DNA from: Pratylenchus scribneri
Taxonomy: Eukaryota > Nematoda > Chromadorea > Rhabditida > Pratylenchidae
Reading direction: 5' to 3'
DNA length: 64,000 nucleotides
NCBI GenBank assembly: GCA_030063045.1
Contig: JAQSEB010000111.1
Coordinates: forward strand, 806,001-870,000
Shown piece after piece: positions 46,508-57,535 of this stretch. Numbering within the stretch: the stretch's first letter is position 1; the number at the start of each line of letters is the position of its first letter. The position numbers were made by a program, and so were the translations under genes. The notes below the pieces were generated by a model that ran no database searches, was not told where the DNA came from, and worked only from the letters and a program-made list of their open reading frames with translations.

Positions 46508-48123
46508 TTAAATATAAATTATATCGTGTATTGCACAATTTTGGAGGATTTTTTTGAATTGTTTCAAGTGCCATTCTTTCTTCCCAAAATTCGCGTTGAT
46601 TGAATCGCCATTACGCGACAATTGGACAGCAGGGAAAATTTGGAGAGTTGCATATTTTGCTGGCAATTTAGCCATCCCTGAATTTGAATTATTAATTTAA
46701 CTAATATATTCATCATATTTTTTAATTTTTTTATCCGTTCCGTACTATTATATTACATTTTTCAAATATTTTTAAAATTATTTTACCCAACAATTCGCCA
46801 TTCAATGTGGCAAAGCATTTTATAGATGAATTTGACAGGGAACGGATTATGCCAACGCCGACCATGTCTCCTTCTTTAAAATTTTCATCAGCAATTCCGA
46901 TTACAATGTGATATTTATCAATCATTATATATTTTTTGCAACATATCCCAATTGAATTATTTTCATCTCCAAGCCATTTGTCTTCCAAAGGAAATTGTTG
47001 ATCACAAAATCCAATGTTTATGTCCTTCCTAAATTAGCATTTTTTAATCAAAGTATAAGAAATTATTTTGTCTGAAATAGCAGTAGCAGATTATTTTTAG
47101 AATACTATTTTAGCTATAGGCATTAATTTATTTTATTTTGAAGATTTAAAAATACCAAATCTTGATAATTTGTATTTCAAAGTAGAAGGCAATAAATGGC
47201 TTTTTGGCTGACAATGTCAAATTTAATGGAATCGGCAAAATAGTCCGAACGCAATTGAAATTGAATCCTATAATGATATTTATTTTTAAATTAATTCTAT
47301 TTGAATTTTGGCAATTCTTCAGAATTACGGTATAAAAATTTTTATTTTTAAAATTTTTATGAGCAATTTTTAAAAGAAATGACAAAAAATTTCAGATGAC
47401 ATTAGTAATATGAACAGACTATGGAGAAACTTTTTACTATTATCTCATCTTTTCGGTCAAAAAAAATTTTGCCTACAATGAACCATTTTGTTAAAATCTT
47501 CATTTTAAAATTTTTAACTAAATATTTTAAATTTTTGTCACTATTTTTCAATTTTCTATAATATTATTTTTTCTCACTGCAATGCCCTAAATTAAATTAA
47601 AAATCTATTTTAGTTAAACAATTTTGAGATATTCCAAAAGATTGCCTAAAATTCTACAATTATAATTTTTATATATTTTACCAGGTAAACCAGAATAATC
47701 AGCGACAAATAAATCCTCTAAAATTGTCAAATTGGGTGAGCAATCGCCTAAATTCCATTTGTTGCCCTTCATTTCCTGAAATTCATTATTATTTTAATTT
47801 TTCTATAAATATATTCAACCTCTTTAATGGCCTTGAACATTTTTTGAACATTTCTGGCCAGAAGTCCATTTGGAATTTTGGCCAGAAGACCAAAAGCAAT
47901 TACCAGCGGCAATGAGGCGAACATTTCATTGAATAATTCGGCTGGCATTCCATGGCTGCGAATCGGTGATTTGCGCAACTGAAAATATTTTATTAATGCC
48001 AAAATTCATTCAAAATTGAATTTCTCATTCCACTTTTACCTTCTTTACTGATAAATTTGTTTCATTTTCTATTAATTTCCTCTTTTCTGATATTCCCTTT
48101 TCATTGTTCTTTTCTTCATTCAT
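46508..48123 (-). CDS. SPRY-domain protein, copy 2
   Basis: Same six-exon layout as copy 1. Exon 1 is 48123-48040, exon 2 47978-47820, exon 3 from 47775; the stop TAA lies at 46508. The helical block is GMPAELFNEMFASLPLVIAF; SPRY segments are FIAFYFEIQII, IGFCDQQFPLEDKWLG, SIGICCKKYIMID, FKEGDMVGVGIIR and IKCFATLNGELLG, ending FGKKEWHLKQFKKILQ and a short tail. It is clearly paralogous to, but well diverged from, copy 1. The canonical W in SIGIW is replaced (SIGIC), so the binding surface differs. The open frame is intact. Confidence 0.88.
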
Positions 48124-48944
48124 TTTTTCGCAGAATTTCGGTTTATTATTTATTTTATTTACTTTGGTCTGTTAGAATCTGAAATGCAGATTATTTAATA
48201 ATTTTTCCTTTAAAATATTTGGATTTGATTTTTGTTGCGAATAATTTTTGTTAATATATAAATTTGTGTTTATTTTAAAATTGGGAAGATATCGGAATCA
48301 AAATAGTATGATTTAATAAAATAATGGGGTAAAATGGAATTAAGCATTTAGCCCTTATCTAAGGAAATGAATCTAAAATAACTAAAAATATGGTTTTTGA
48401 CAAACAATTTACCCTAAAATTAGTTTGAACAAAATAATGCTTATTAAAAATATCAAGGAAGATTCTTATAGGAAAATGTTGCTATGCAATATTCACTAAA
48501 CAATATGCATATGAAAAAATGCAATTCTGATTCTGTCATTTTTGGAATATAATGTGCTCTTTGGAAAAGGAGATTTGGATTGGGAATGGGAATGACGAGA
48601 AGACATCGATGATTTGGCATTGCAATTGAATTGAATAATCGTGAAATATGGCATATAAAATATATTTGTATTATTTTTTTTACTGAACCAATTATTCCAT
48701 AATTTTTAGATATTAAAAATGAAGGAAAATCGGATACCGTTGAGAATTAAATGAATTACTGGGAAATTATCCTAAAGGTACAAATTAACAATGAATGATG
48801 GACTGGCATATATTTGATTTCTAAAATGCAGAAATAATGCATCCATTGTTCCAATCCGCTGATATTTTCATTTTTCTTTTGATAGATTGGGAAATTTATT
48901 GTTCTATTTTTAGCGATTTGATTGAATTAAATTTTCTTTTCTTT

Positions 48945-49660
48945 TATCCATTAAAAATTTATCAAAAATGAATAAAGTCCATGGAATTATAAAGAAATAG
49001 GCCAAAGGTATTAGGGCGCCAAAATTGAGGATTTTTCTAAATGAAATTCTATTTTTTAGTTAATTTATAATTTTATACGGCAAATTTAATTTAAAAATAT
49101 TTGAGAGCAATGCAGGGATGCCATAATACCACATAAATACGGCATTTGCCGTATTTTTGATAGCTCTGCCGTACTTTTGCCGTATATTTGTTCATGCCGT
49201 ATTTTTGCCGTAGTTTCACAAATCATACCAAGTTAATTAGCCAATTTTGGCTTAAATTTTCCGCTGCGCGGCTATTTTTAGGTCAAATTTTTCGCTGCGC
49301 GGCTATTTTTGGCTTAAATTTTTCGCTGCAAGTATAAGCCATCTTTATTTCACAGCCTAAATTGCTGCTTATCACAAGTTAGATATATAAAAAAACTTAT
49401 TTTAAAAACATTTATATTGCATTTTAACAAGTTTTCTAGCATGCCATATTTTTGCCGTATTTTAAAAAAATTTTGCCGTATTTTTCCGAAATTTTTGAAG
49501 GAAATGCCACATTTTTGTGTTTTGGAGATGGCATCCCTGGAGCAATGACATCAAAGAATTTTAATTGAATCCTATGCCAAATACCTAAAATAGGTGCTAG
49601 ATTTATTTCACAATATTACATTATTATCCCCATAAAATGCAAAAGGGCGTTGCCCCAAAA
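48945..49660 (-). pseudogene. decayed membrane-protein exon, copy A, hit by MITE
   Basis: Matches the frame seen at 62750-63010 (KILNFGAL..AYFFII...DKFLM), but here the frame is broken by stops and small indels and is interrupted by the hAT-type MITE at 49113-49539. Confidence 0.5.
49113..49539. mobile_element. hAT-type MITE with 8-bp TSD (copy A)
   Basis: Terminal inverted repeats CAGGGATGCCATAAT / GAGATGGCATCCCTG. Perfect 8-bp target duplication GAGCAATG at 49105-49112 and 49540-49547. The interior has repeated TTTGCCGTATTTTT and TTTTTCGCTGCGCGGCTA units. The other duplicon has no insertion at the matching site. Confidence 0.88.
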
Positions 49661-50299
49661 AAGGCAATAAGAAGAAGGGCGTTGCCCCAAAAATTACGAA
49701 GATCAAATTTTGCAAATGTAATCCCCGTGTGATGATTTCAAATATGAGAGAGCAATGAAATTTGAGACATGTAAATCATCATTATCAAATGTCACGCCCA
49801 CTAAATGTGAATTCATAAATCAAATCCCAATAATATATATAAATTAAAATTTTATGATTATTATTATAATATTTATATCAAAAAGCAGAGAATTTTTCGC
49901 TTTACAAAACCATATTAAAATCATCAAAAACAGTTAAGATGATTGATGATTGAATTCAAAAAATGAGAGCCACAAAATTGTCTCAAAGGAAGGGAAGCGG
50001 CAATTTCAATGATGAGAGAGACGTAGCACGTAGCTCTCTTCTTTCCCTTTCATTCCATTTCTATCAAATCAAAAGGGCACCCTTCAAAGAAAATACGGTA
50101 CCTCTTCTCCATCAAATCAAAAATTTTCGTTCGAATGGCGATAACCATAAGAAAATTTGCATGAAAGTTGGTTGAAATAATTGAATTCCAAATACCTTAT
50201 TCTATTTATAATTAGATAATTTTTTGTATAATAGAATAATAAATTTTATTTTATTAAAAAGCTGATTGTGGATTTATTAAAAATATTTTTAAAAAACTA
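49661..50299. other. intergenic, nothing recognised
   Basis: AT-rich spacer containing a 70-codon plus-strand open frame (49963-50175) that lacks any motif and is not called. Confidence 0.3.
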
Positions 50300-52016
50300 C
50301 TAAATTATATTCATTTATTGCATTTTTTGATTGTTTCTGCTATTGCTTTGGCACCAATTCCACATTGTGCTCATTCAACCCATAAAAATGTTGATTCGGC
50401 CATCAGCCAGCATATAAATGTGGAAATGGTGTTCCAAATATTTAACTTGATTGGCTAAAAAATAAAAAATATTCTTATAGTATTGTTGGGTAAAAGATCT
50501 AAAGTGGATTAGTAAATCCAGTATAGGAAAAGAATCCGCCTTGTTGGGTGATAATAACAAAAACACAAAATGTTTGGGGAAACAAAAACAAAATGTTTGA
50601 AAAAAAACACATAAAATGTTTGGGAAAACAAAAAAAAATTAAAATATTTTGGAAAGCAAAAACACATAAAATGTTTGGGAAAACAAAAACATTAAAATGT
50701 TTAGGAAGACAAAAACATTAAATGTTTGAAAAAAAAACACAAAATGTTTGGGAAAACAAAAACATTAAAATATTTTGGAAAACAAAAACACATAAAATGT
50801 TTGGGAAAACAAAAACATTAAAATGTTTGGGAAAACAAAAACATAAAATATTTGGGAAAACAAAAACAAAATATTTGGGAAAACAAAAACATAAAATATT
50901 TGGGAAAACAAAAACATAAAATATTTGGGAAAACAAAAACATAAAATGTTTGGGAAAACAAAAACATAAAATATTTGGGAAAACAAAAACATAAAATATT
51001 TTGGAAAACAAAAACATAAAATGTTTGGGAAAACAAAAACATAAAATATTTGGGAAAACAAAAACATAAAATGTTTGGGAAAACAAAAACATAAAATATT
51101 TGGGAAAACAAAAACATAAAATGTTTGGGAAAACAAAAACATAAAATATTTGGGAAAACAAAAACATAAAATATTTTGGAAAACAAAAACACATAAAATG
51201 TTTGGGAAAACAAAAACATTAAAATGTTTAGGAAAACAAAAACATTAAAATATTTTGGAAAACAAAAACACATAAAATGTTTGGGAAAACAAAAACAAAA
51301 TGTTTGGGAAAACAAAAACATAAAATGTTTGGGAAAACAAAAACATAAAATATTTGGGAAAACAAAAACATAAAATATTTGGGAAAACAAAAACATAAAA
51401 TATTTGGGAAAACAAAAACATAAAATATTTGGGAAAACAAAAACATAAAATATTTGGGAAAACAAAAACATAAAATATTTGGGAAAACAAAAACATAAAA
51501 TATTTGGGAAAACAAAAACATAAAATGTTTGGGAAAATAAAAACATTAAAATATTTGGGAAAACAAAAACAAAATATTTGGGAAAACAAAAACAAAATGT
51601 TTGGGAAAACAAACCACAAATATTGATTCACCCATCAACTAACATATAAATGTGGAAATGGCGCTCCAAATATTAAACTTGATTGGCTGATAAATAAATA
51701 AATTATTCTTATTGTTGGGTAAATCCAGTATAGGAAAAGAATCCGCCTTGTTTGGTGATATTCTCCATTGTCCAGGCACAGAATTCTTTTCCAATTATAC
51801 ACGAAAAAATGTCGAATTGCTCGCTGTCTTTGGGCCATTCCCTTGAATTAAAAAAATGCTTACAAAATTAAATTTTCAAAAATGCATTTAATGTTTTGAG
51901 CCATTCAATACGCATTTTTGGTGTGCCCAAAATTGTGTTCACAATCAATGCTCCATACAATCGTGGATTTGCCCAAAGGGAATGGATGATTTCTTCCAAT
52001 TGTGAATGAATTTCAC
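50300..52016 (-). pseudogene. aspartate aminotransferase pseudogene, 3' part
   Basis: Only the C-terminal third remains. Block 1 (about 52015-51870): EEIIHSLWANPRLYGALIVN ... GTPKMRIEWLK. Block 2 (about 51850-51700): GMAQRQRAIRHFF, then in a different frame FCAWTMENITKQGGFFSYTG. Block 3 (about 50470-50300): QVKYLEHHFHIYMLADGRIN, then GLNEHNVEL and GAKAIAETIKKC in two further frames. These are the diagnostic PLP-fold C-terminal motifs of cytosolic aspartate aminotransferase. Frameshifts in blocks 2 and 3, absence of the catalytic N-terminal part and a minisatellite between blocks 2 and 3 make it dead. A second, degenerate copy of block 3 with stops lies at 51615-51690. Confidence 0.8.
50570..51612. 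repeat. 25-bp minisatellite inside the aminotransferase pseudogene
   Basis: About forty tandem copies of a 25-bp unit (TTTGGGAAAACAAAAACATA plus AAATA), with TGTTTGGG, TTTTGGAA and CACATAAA variants. Because 25 is not a multiple of 3, all three frames on the minus strand read through the array as a 25-residue period of FCFPK/YVFVFPN; these long frames are artefacts of the repeat. Confidence 0.93.
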
Positions 52017-52327
52017 TCTAATATTTTTGATGATCGATACTACTTTCAACTTTTAAGACACTTTTATTCACCCATATTGAAAAATTTATTTAAATATGAT
52101 AAAACCAACAAAATGAAAATGGATGTCAAAAGGTCGTCAAGGTGTGTTTTGTTAAGATGTAACAAAAATTTAAATATATAAGATAGGGGAATTGGGTATG
52201 TGGAAAGATGTTTTACGTCAAAAAAAGATAAGGGGAGAGAGAGGATATAAGGAGGGGGAGATCCATCATCAAGACATTCTTCATCCAGACCAATTATTGC
52301 GCCTTCTTCATTTCTGCTTGACCATCC

Positions 52328-54292
52328 TCAGTCGACTTCCTCAATGGTTGGACCGCCAGCACCACCTAAAAGTGGGTTGCAAGTTAGAACGAAAATTTTA
52401 AATTGTTAATTCTTACCTGCACCACCTGCCGGACCGCCCCCCGGCATTCCACCTGGCATGCCACCGGGCATTCCTCCTGGGGCACCGCCAGCCGATTGGT
52501 AGAGTTTGGTGATGACCGAATTGAAGACCGACTCCAATTCCTTTTGATGGTGTTCAAATTCTTGTTTGTTCACCGTTTTGCTGGCATCCAGCGGCGATGG
52601 AAAATCCATCAGCCAAGAAAGAATTTCCTGGCATTTGTCCAGCACCATCTTTTTGTCCTCCTCACTGAACTTGTCCTTCAGCTGAAATAAAAAGGTGAAT
52701 TGAATAGATGATTTAAGTCTATTGATTTATTAATTTTTTAAAATTGATTTTATAGTTTTTTAATTTAAAAAACCAGATCAAATTATATTGTCAACCTTTT
52801 CATCCTCCATTGTTTGCTCGATGTTGAAGCAATATTCGCGCAAATTTTTGTAATCGCAGCAGAATTTGTCGATCATTCGAATATCCTCTTCGATACCTTT
52901 TTTCTGTAAAATGTTTTTAAATTTAATGAAAATGAAATTTAATTTATTTACTTGAATATTCTCCGATTTGTCTCCTGAAAGGATTGCTGCCTGAATCGTA
53001 GCACCATAAGCCACAGCCTCATCCGAATTGATCGAATTGTTCAGTTGTTTGCCATTGAAGAAATCCGACAACAATTTTTGCATTTTTGGAATGTGAGAAG
53101 AGCCACCAACCAACACAATTTCATCGATTTGGGATTTGTCCATTTTGGCATCGCGCAATGCTTTCACCACTGGGTCCATTAAGCGCTGTTCGATATAGTC
53201 CCATTTGATGGTGCGTTGCAAGCGGTCATCGGATTTTCGGAAATTAAAACTGAAAATGACATAAAATTTTAAAAAATCGATGGATTTTTACAAACATTGC
53301 TTGATTTGAGCTGGACAATGTGCGTTTGGCACGCTCCCATGCAGTGCGAAGACGGCAAAGGACTTGTGGATCGGTATCGGTAGTCAAATCCACCCCATAC
53401 TTTACATGGAATTCGTCGACGAAATGGTTGAGCTGAATATGTGAAATAATCATACAAATAATTTCATTCAAAAATCAAACCATTCGATTGTCGAAGTCGT
53501 CCTCACCGCCCAATTGAGTGTCACCGGCCGTTGATTTGACCTCGAAAATGCCATCTTCAATGGTCAGAATGCTGACATCGAATGTGCCGCCGCCCAGGTC
53601 GAAAATGAGCACATTGCGCTCGCCTTGGCCCTTCTTGTCCAGTCCATAGGCGATTGCAGCGGCCGTCGGTTCATTGATGATGCGCAGGACGTTCAGGCCG
53701 GAAATGGTGCCGGCATTTTTGGTGGCTTGGCGCTGACTGTCGTTGAAGTAGGCTGGCACGGTGATGACTGCATTCTTGACGGTTTGGCCCAGGAATGTTT
53801 CGGCGGTCTCCTTCATTTTGGTCAGAACCATTGCTGAGATTTCCTGAAAATGATTATGATTTGTTAAATTATCAGCACTTGAAATGTAAAATAAACCTCA
53901 GGAAATGTCTTTGATTCGCTTTTCACATATACTTGAAATTTAGGATGACCGCCCTCTCCTTGGATAACCTTGAATGGCCAATGCTTCATGCCCAATTGAA
54001 CCGCTGGGTCATCGAATTTGCGGCCAATGAGACGTTTAGCATCTGGAAAAATTGACAATTTATATATGCTAGGAAATTATTTCATACCGAAAACAGTGTT
54101 GGCTGGGTTCAATGCCACTTGATTCTTAGCAGCATCGCCGATCAAACGTTCAGTGTCAGTGAAGGCCACATAAGATGGAGTGGTGCGGTTTCCTTGGTCG
54201 TCGGCAATGATCTCGACTTGGCCATTTTGGAAGACACCGACGCGTGAATAGGTTGTGCCTAAGTCAATCCCGATCGCGTTTGCTTCCGGCAT
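52328..54292 (-). CDS. HSP70-family protein lacking the SBD-beta subdomain
   Basis: Eight exons: 54292-54088, 54042-53897, 53843-53481, 53432-53296, 53249-52952, 52903-52796, 52681-52417 and 52365-52328. All phases agree; 519 residues against about 640-650 in the cytosolic family. The nucleotide-binding domain is recognisable: [79 protein letters not shown]. The C-terminus is cytosolic type ([10 protein letters not shown] repeats, PTIEEVD). After SGDKSENIQ the chain passes, across a 48-nt intron, straight to the helical lid ([16 protein letters not shown]). The beta-sandwich that binds peptides, about 140-150 residues, is absent. The stretch before [11 protein letters not shown] is also replaced by [20 protein letters not shown], and [12 protein letters not shown] has one extra Asp. 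Confidence 0.93.
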
Positions 54293-55717
54293 TTTGTTTC
54301 AATTTTTGTCGCTTTTATGAAAACAAGTTTAAATTTTGCTTAATTTTCGCTGAAATTGTTAAATATAGTAATTGGTGGGTGATTGGGGTGGATTTTTAGT
54401 TCGTGAAAAATTGATTGAAATAGGTAGGTGATTTTATAATTTTCGTGAGATGTTCAAAACCTCAAAATAGGTGGCTTTTTATTACAATTTTACAATGAAA
54501 TTTCCTTTAAAATTCCAAATAGGTAAAAGATGAATGAAATATGATGGATGTTATGTGACAGACGAGAGACGACGTACGTCAATCGATTTATCGATCGATA
54601 AAAGCGCCAAATTTAAATGATACAGTATGCATTTTCTCAAAAAATTGATTAATTATCCTTCTTCTTTGGAAAAAGGCCGCATTAATCCTTTATTGTTGCT
54701 AGTATCAATATGAAATTGATAAAAATTGTTAAGTTTTTTTTTTAATTAGGGATTTCATAAAATAAGGTTTTCATTTTTATCAGAAATTTGGCCATTTTAT
54801 TTTATTGCCTATTGTGGGCATTTTATCTAGATGTTTTTTTTTCCTTCTGCTATAATGATCTCACAAATTTTTGTTAAATATCTTTTGTATTATAGATAGA
54901 GATAGATAGCATTTTGTTTTTCCAACACACTGACAAAAAAAAATGTCTTTCTTATATCTTTGAATTTGCTGGCAACAGCTATTAGAGGCCGGCTGGCTGT
55001 TTAAGTAAGGAAAGGTTGGCTGATGAATGGATCAATCAGCAAGTATTAAAGTGTGAGTCTTTTCTTTACTCGGTCTTTAACTAGAATCTTCTTTCGATCA
55101 ATTTTATAAATGAAGCGTTACAGTAAAGGGTGATTATTGATTATGATTAGCATCCCTATTATGGGCCAGTAGGCCCAACTAGCGCAAAATTCTCAAAGGC
55201 TACAACATTACTTATTCGGTCTTCGCTTTTCGATCTCAAGACTTCGTGGGTTAGTTTAATAATTTTAACATGCTGGAGCTGTTCTCCGGCACTCATTGGT
55301 TTCGATTCTTAACTCTACTAGGAATTTTAATATTAATCTAATCTTGGACTGATAATTTTCCATCAATGGGAATCCCACTATTTCCCATTTCTTCACAACA
55401 TCAAAATCAAAATGACCAATCTAAAATATAATAATGCGTTAATAGTTCATATGGCTATTCACATTCACCTCCATCTCTAATAATACGCGCATAAAGAGAT
55501 AAAGCGACATTAGGAAAATATTTGCATAAAATTCGCACAAATTTTAGAAAAAATTTAATTTTTATAGACATTCAAAAAAAGTTAACTTTACAAAATTTTT
55601 TGCAACAAATAATTAATATACTATTGTAGAAATTTATTTTATGATAATAAAATAATAATTGATGATGATAAGTCATAGAGATATATTTTTTTTCTCCCAT
55701 CATTTTTTTGCATTGTT
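54293..55717. other. intergenic, HSP70 upstream region
   Basis: Upstream of the HSP70 start. I looked for nGAAnnTTCn arrays and saw only isolated candidates (TGAAATTTCC near 54499), not a convincing heat-shock element. A GC-richer block at 54960-55330 has no exon or RNA gene I can name. Confidence 0.4.
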
Positions 55718-57535
55718 CTATGATAGGACATGTTTGAATTGTTTAAAACACCATTCCTCGCTCCCAAAATTCGCACGAATTGCATAGCCAATATCAAACA
55801 TATTTACAACAGGAAAAAGTTGCAGTGAAGCAAATTTTGGAGGCAATTCGACCTTCCCTAAATTTAAATAAATTATTTGTTTTTTTTAATTACATTTATA
55901 GTTTTAATTTAAATGCCAATTTTTAATTTATTTTACCCAATAATTTGTCATTCCACGTAGCAAACAATGATATTTTTGATGTATTTGATGATGTAAAATT
56001 GATTAGGCCAAGTCCAACCACATCCCCTTCCTCGAAATTGTCAATGACACTTCCGATTTCGACATAGGATCCATCAATCCATATTTCTTGTTTGTTCCAA
56101 ATTCCAATTGAATTTTCAATTCCTCCGATTCCCAACCATTTTCCTTCCAATGGAAATTGTTGGCTACAAAATCCAATAGCAATATCAAAATACCTGATAA
56201 ATGATTTTAATTATAAATCCTTAAAAGGATATTTATATTATTTTTTTTTAAATTAATTTAATAAAAATAAAAACCATACTGCTTTATAATTTCCACTTCA
56301 AAATAAAAAGCAATATTCGACTTTTTAGCACCAAAATTAAAAAAATATATTGGCAAGATTGCACGGACAGAATTTTCTTCTTAAAAAATTTAAATAATAT
56401 TAAAATTGATAAAAGAATGATTTTTAAAATAATTTTCAAAATACATAAAACTGATATATCGGTATTCGGTAATAGTTCGGTTGGGGCCCCCCCCCCCGCC
56501 TTTTTTTGACAAAATAATTTTTTATTTTATTTTACCCTAAAAACATGTAATTAGGGGTTTTCGATGACGGAGAATCCGAATTTGGCATTTATTTTTAATG
56601 AATTAAGTTTCCTGAACCAGTATAGGTTTACAAACCGGTTTCGAAAAAATTGAACTTTGGTATTATAAGTCATTTTATACATCATTCGACGCGTATTGAT
56701 GAGCTTATCGCAAATCTGCCATTTATTTTGCTTAAAACTCAAAAATAAAAAAGTTATGGTCATTTTAGTCCATGGGTCATCTATAAACCTACTTAGCTCA
56801 TCGAGACGCATCGTTTGATGTATAATATGGCCCAAAATATCAAACTTCAATTTTTCCCAAACCGGTTTATGAACCAGTAACGGTTCAGCCAGTACAGCTA
56901 AGGAAAAACTAAAGCCATATTCGGATTCTCCGTCATCAAAAACCCCTAATTACATCTTTTAGGGTAAAATAAAATAAAAATTATTTTGTCAAAAAAAGGG
57001 GGGGCCCAACCGAACTATTACCGATATATCTACCAATCTACCTTCATGGCCGGTATGGGTCACAACGAGACCTTCTTCAGAAATTATCAATTTTTGACCA
57101 CAATCCGCCATATTCCATTTGTTGCTTTTCATTGCCTGCGAACAAAGAATATAATTGAATTTTTATTATTATCCAAAATTGAGCACCATTTTAATGTTTT
57201 TAAACATTTTTTGAAGGTTTCTGGCCAAAAGCCCATTTGGCATTTTGGCCAAAAGACCAAAAGCATTTTCCAATGGCAATGAAGCGAACAATTCGTCTAA
57301 TAATTCAGCTGGCATTCCAAATCTTCGGTATTGAATGGACGATTTGCGCTTCTGTAAATATTTTAATAAATTAATTTATATACTTTTAACTCCATAAATT
57401 CATATAAAATTCAAATCTCTTTCATCTTTCTTTCCTTACCCTTTTTTCTGAATTTTTTACGTCTTCCATCATTTTCCTCTTTTCTGATGACATTCCATTT
57501 TCATTATTCGTCCCTCCATCATATTGTTGATTCAT
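55718..57535 (-). CDS. SPRY-domain protein, copy 3
   Basis: Counterpart of copy 1 in the second duplicon with the same six exons. It starts MNQQYDGGTNNENG at 57535 and stops at 55718 after FGSEEWCFKQFKHVLS. Helical block GMPAELLDELFASLPLENAF; SPRY segments IAFYFEVEII, IGFCSQQFPLEGKWLG, SIGIWNKQEIWIDG, FEEGDVVGLGLI and ISLFATWNDKLLGK. The frame is intact in every exon. The third intron carries a 578-bp foldback element that copy 1 lacks. Exon 1 is nearly identical to copy 1, whereas the SPRY exons differ at many positions. Confidence 0.9.
56453..57030. mobile_element. 578-bp foldback element in SPRY copy 3 intron
   Basis: Long inverted ends. Left: GATATATCGGTA...AATAGTTCGGTTGGGG, a C tract, TTTTTTTGACAAAATAATTT, ACCCTAAAAACATGTAATTA, GGGGTTTTCGATGACGGAGA. 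Right: the same in reverse (TCTCCGTCATCAAAAACCCC ... CCAACCGAACTATTACCGAT). The core holds CTCATCGAGACGCATCGTTT, shared with the other GACGC-core copies. The orthologous intron in SPRY copy 1 (about 43700-43730) is empty. Confidence 0.85.

Larger units (their letters stand above)
43005..48970. repeat. segmental duplication, copy A
   Basis: Direct repeat of about 55720-62770. The 44090-48700 part is almost identical by eye to 57420-62560, with intergenic DNA matching base for base for kilobases. The SPRY-1 portion (43005-44080) is more diverged from 55718-57400. It contains two SPRY genes, an 18-bp array and two plus-strand open frames. Confidence 0.9.

Noticed and set aside
50718..51631. Long minus-strand frames of F/C/P-rich repeats (up to 264 codons)
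   Set aside because: Produced by a stop-free 25-bp tandem repeat in all three frames; no independent evidence of coding.
54293..54560. Heat-shock element array upstream of HSP70
   Set aside because: Only single GAAnnTTC units were found; spacing of neighbouring TTC/GAA boxes is not the 5-bp period required.
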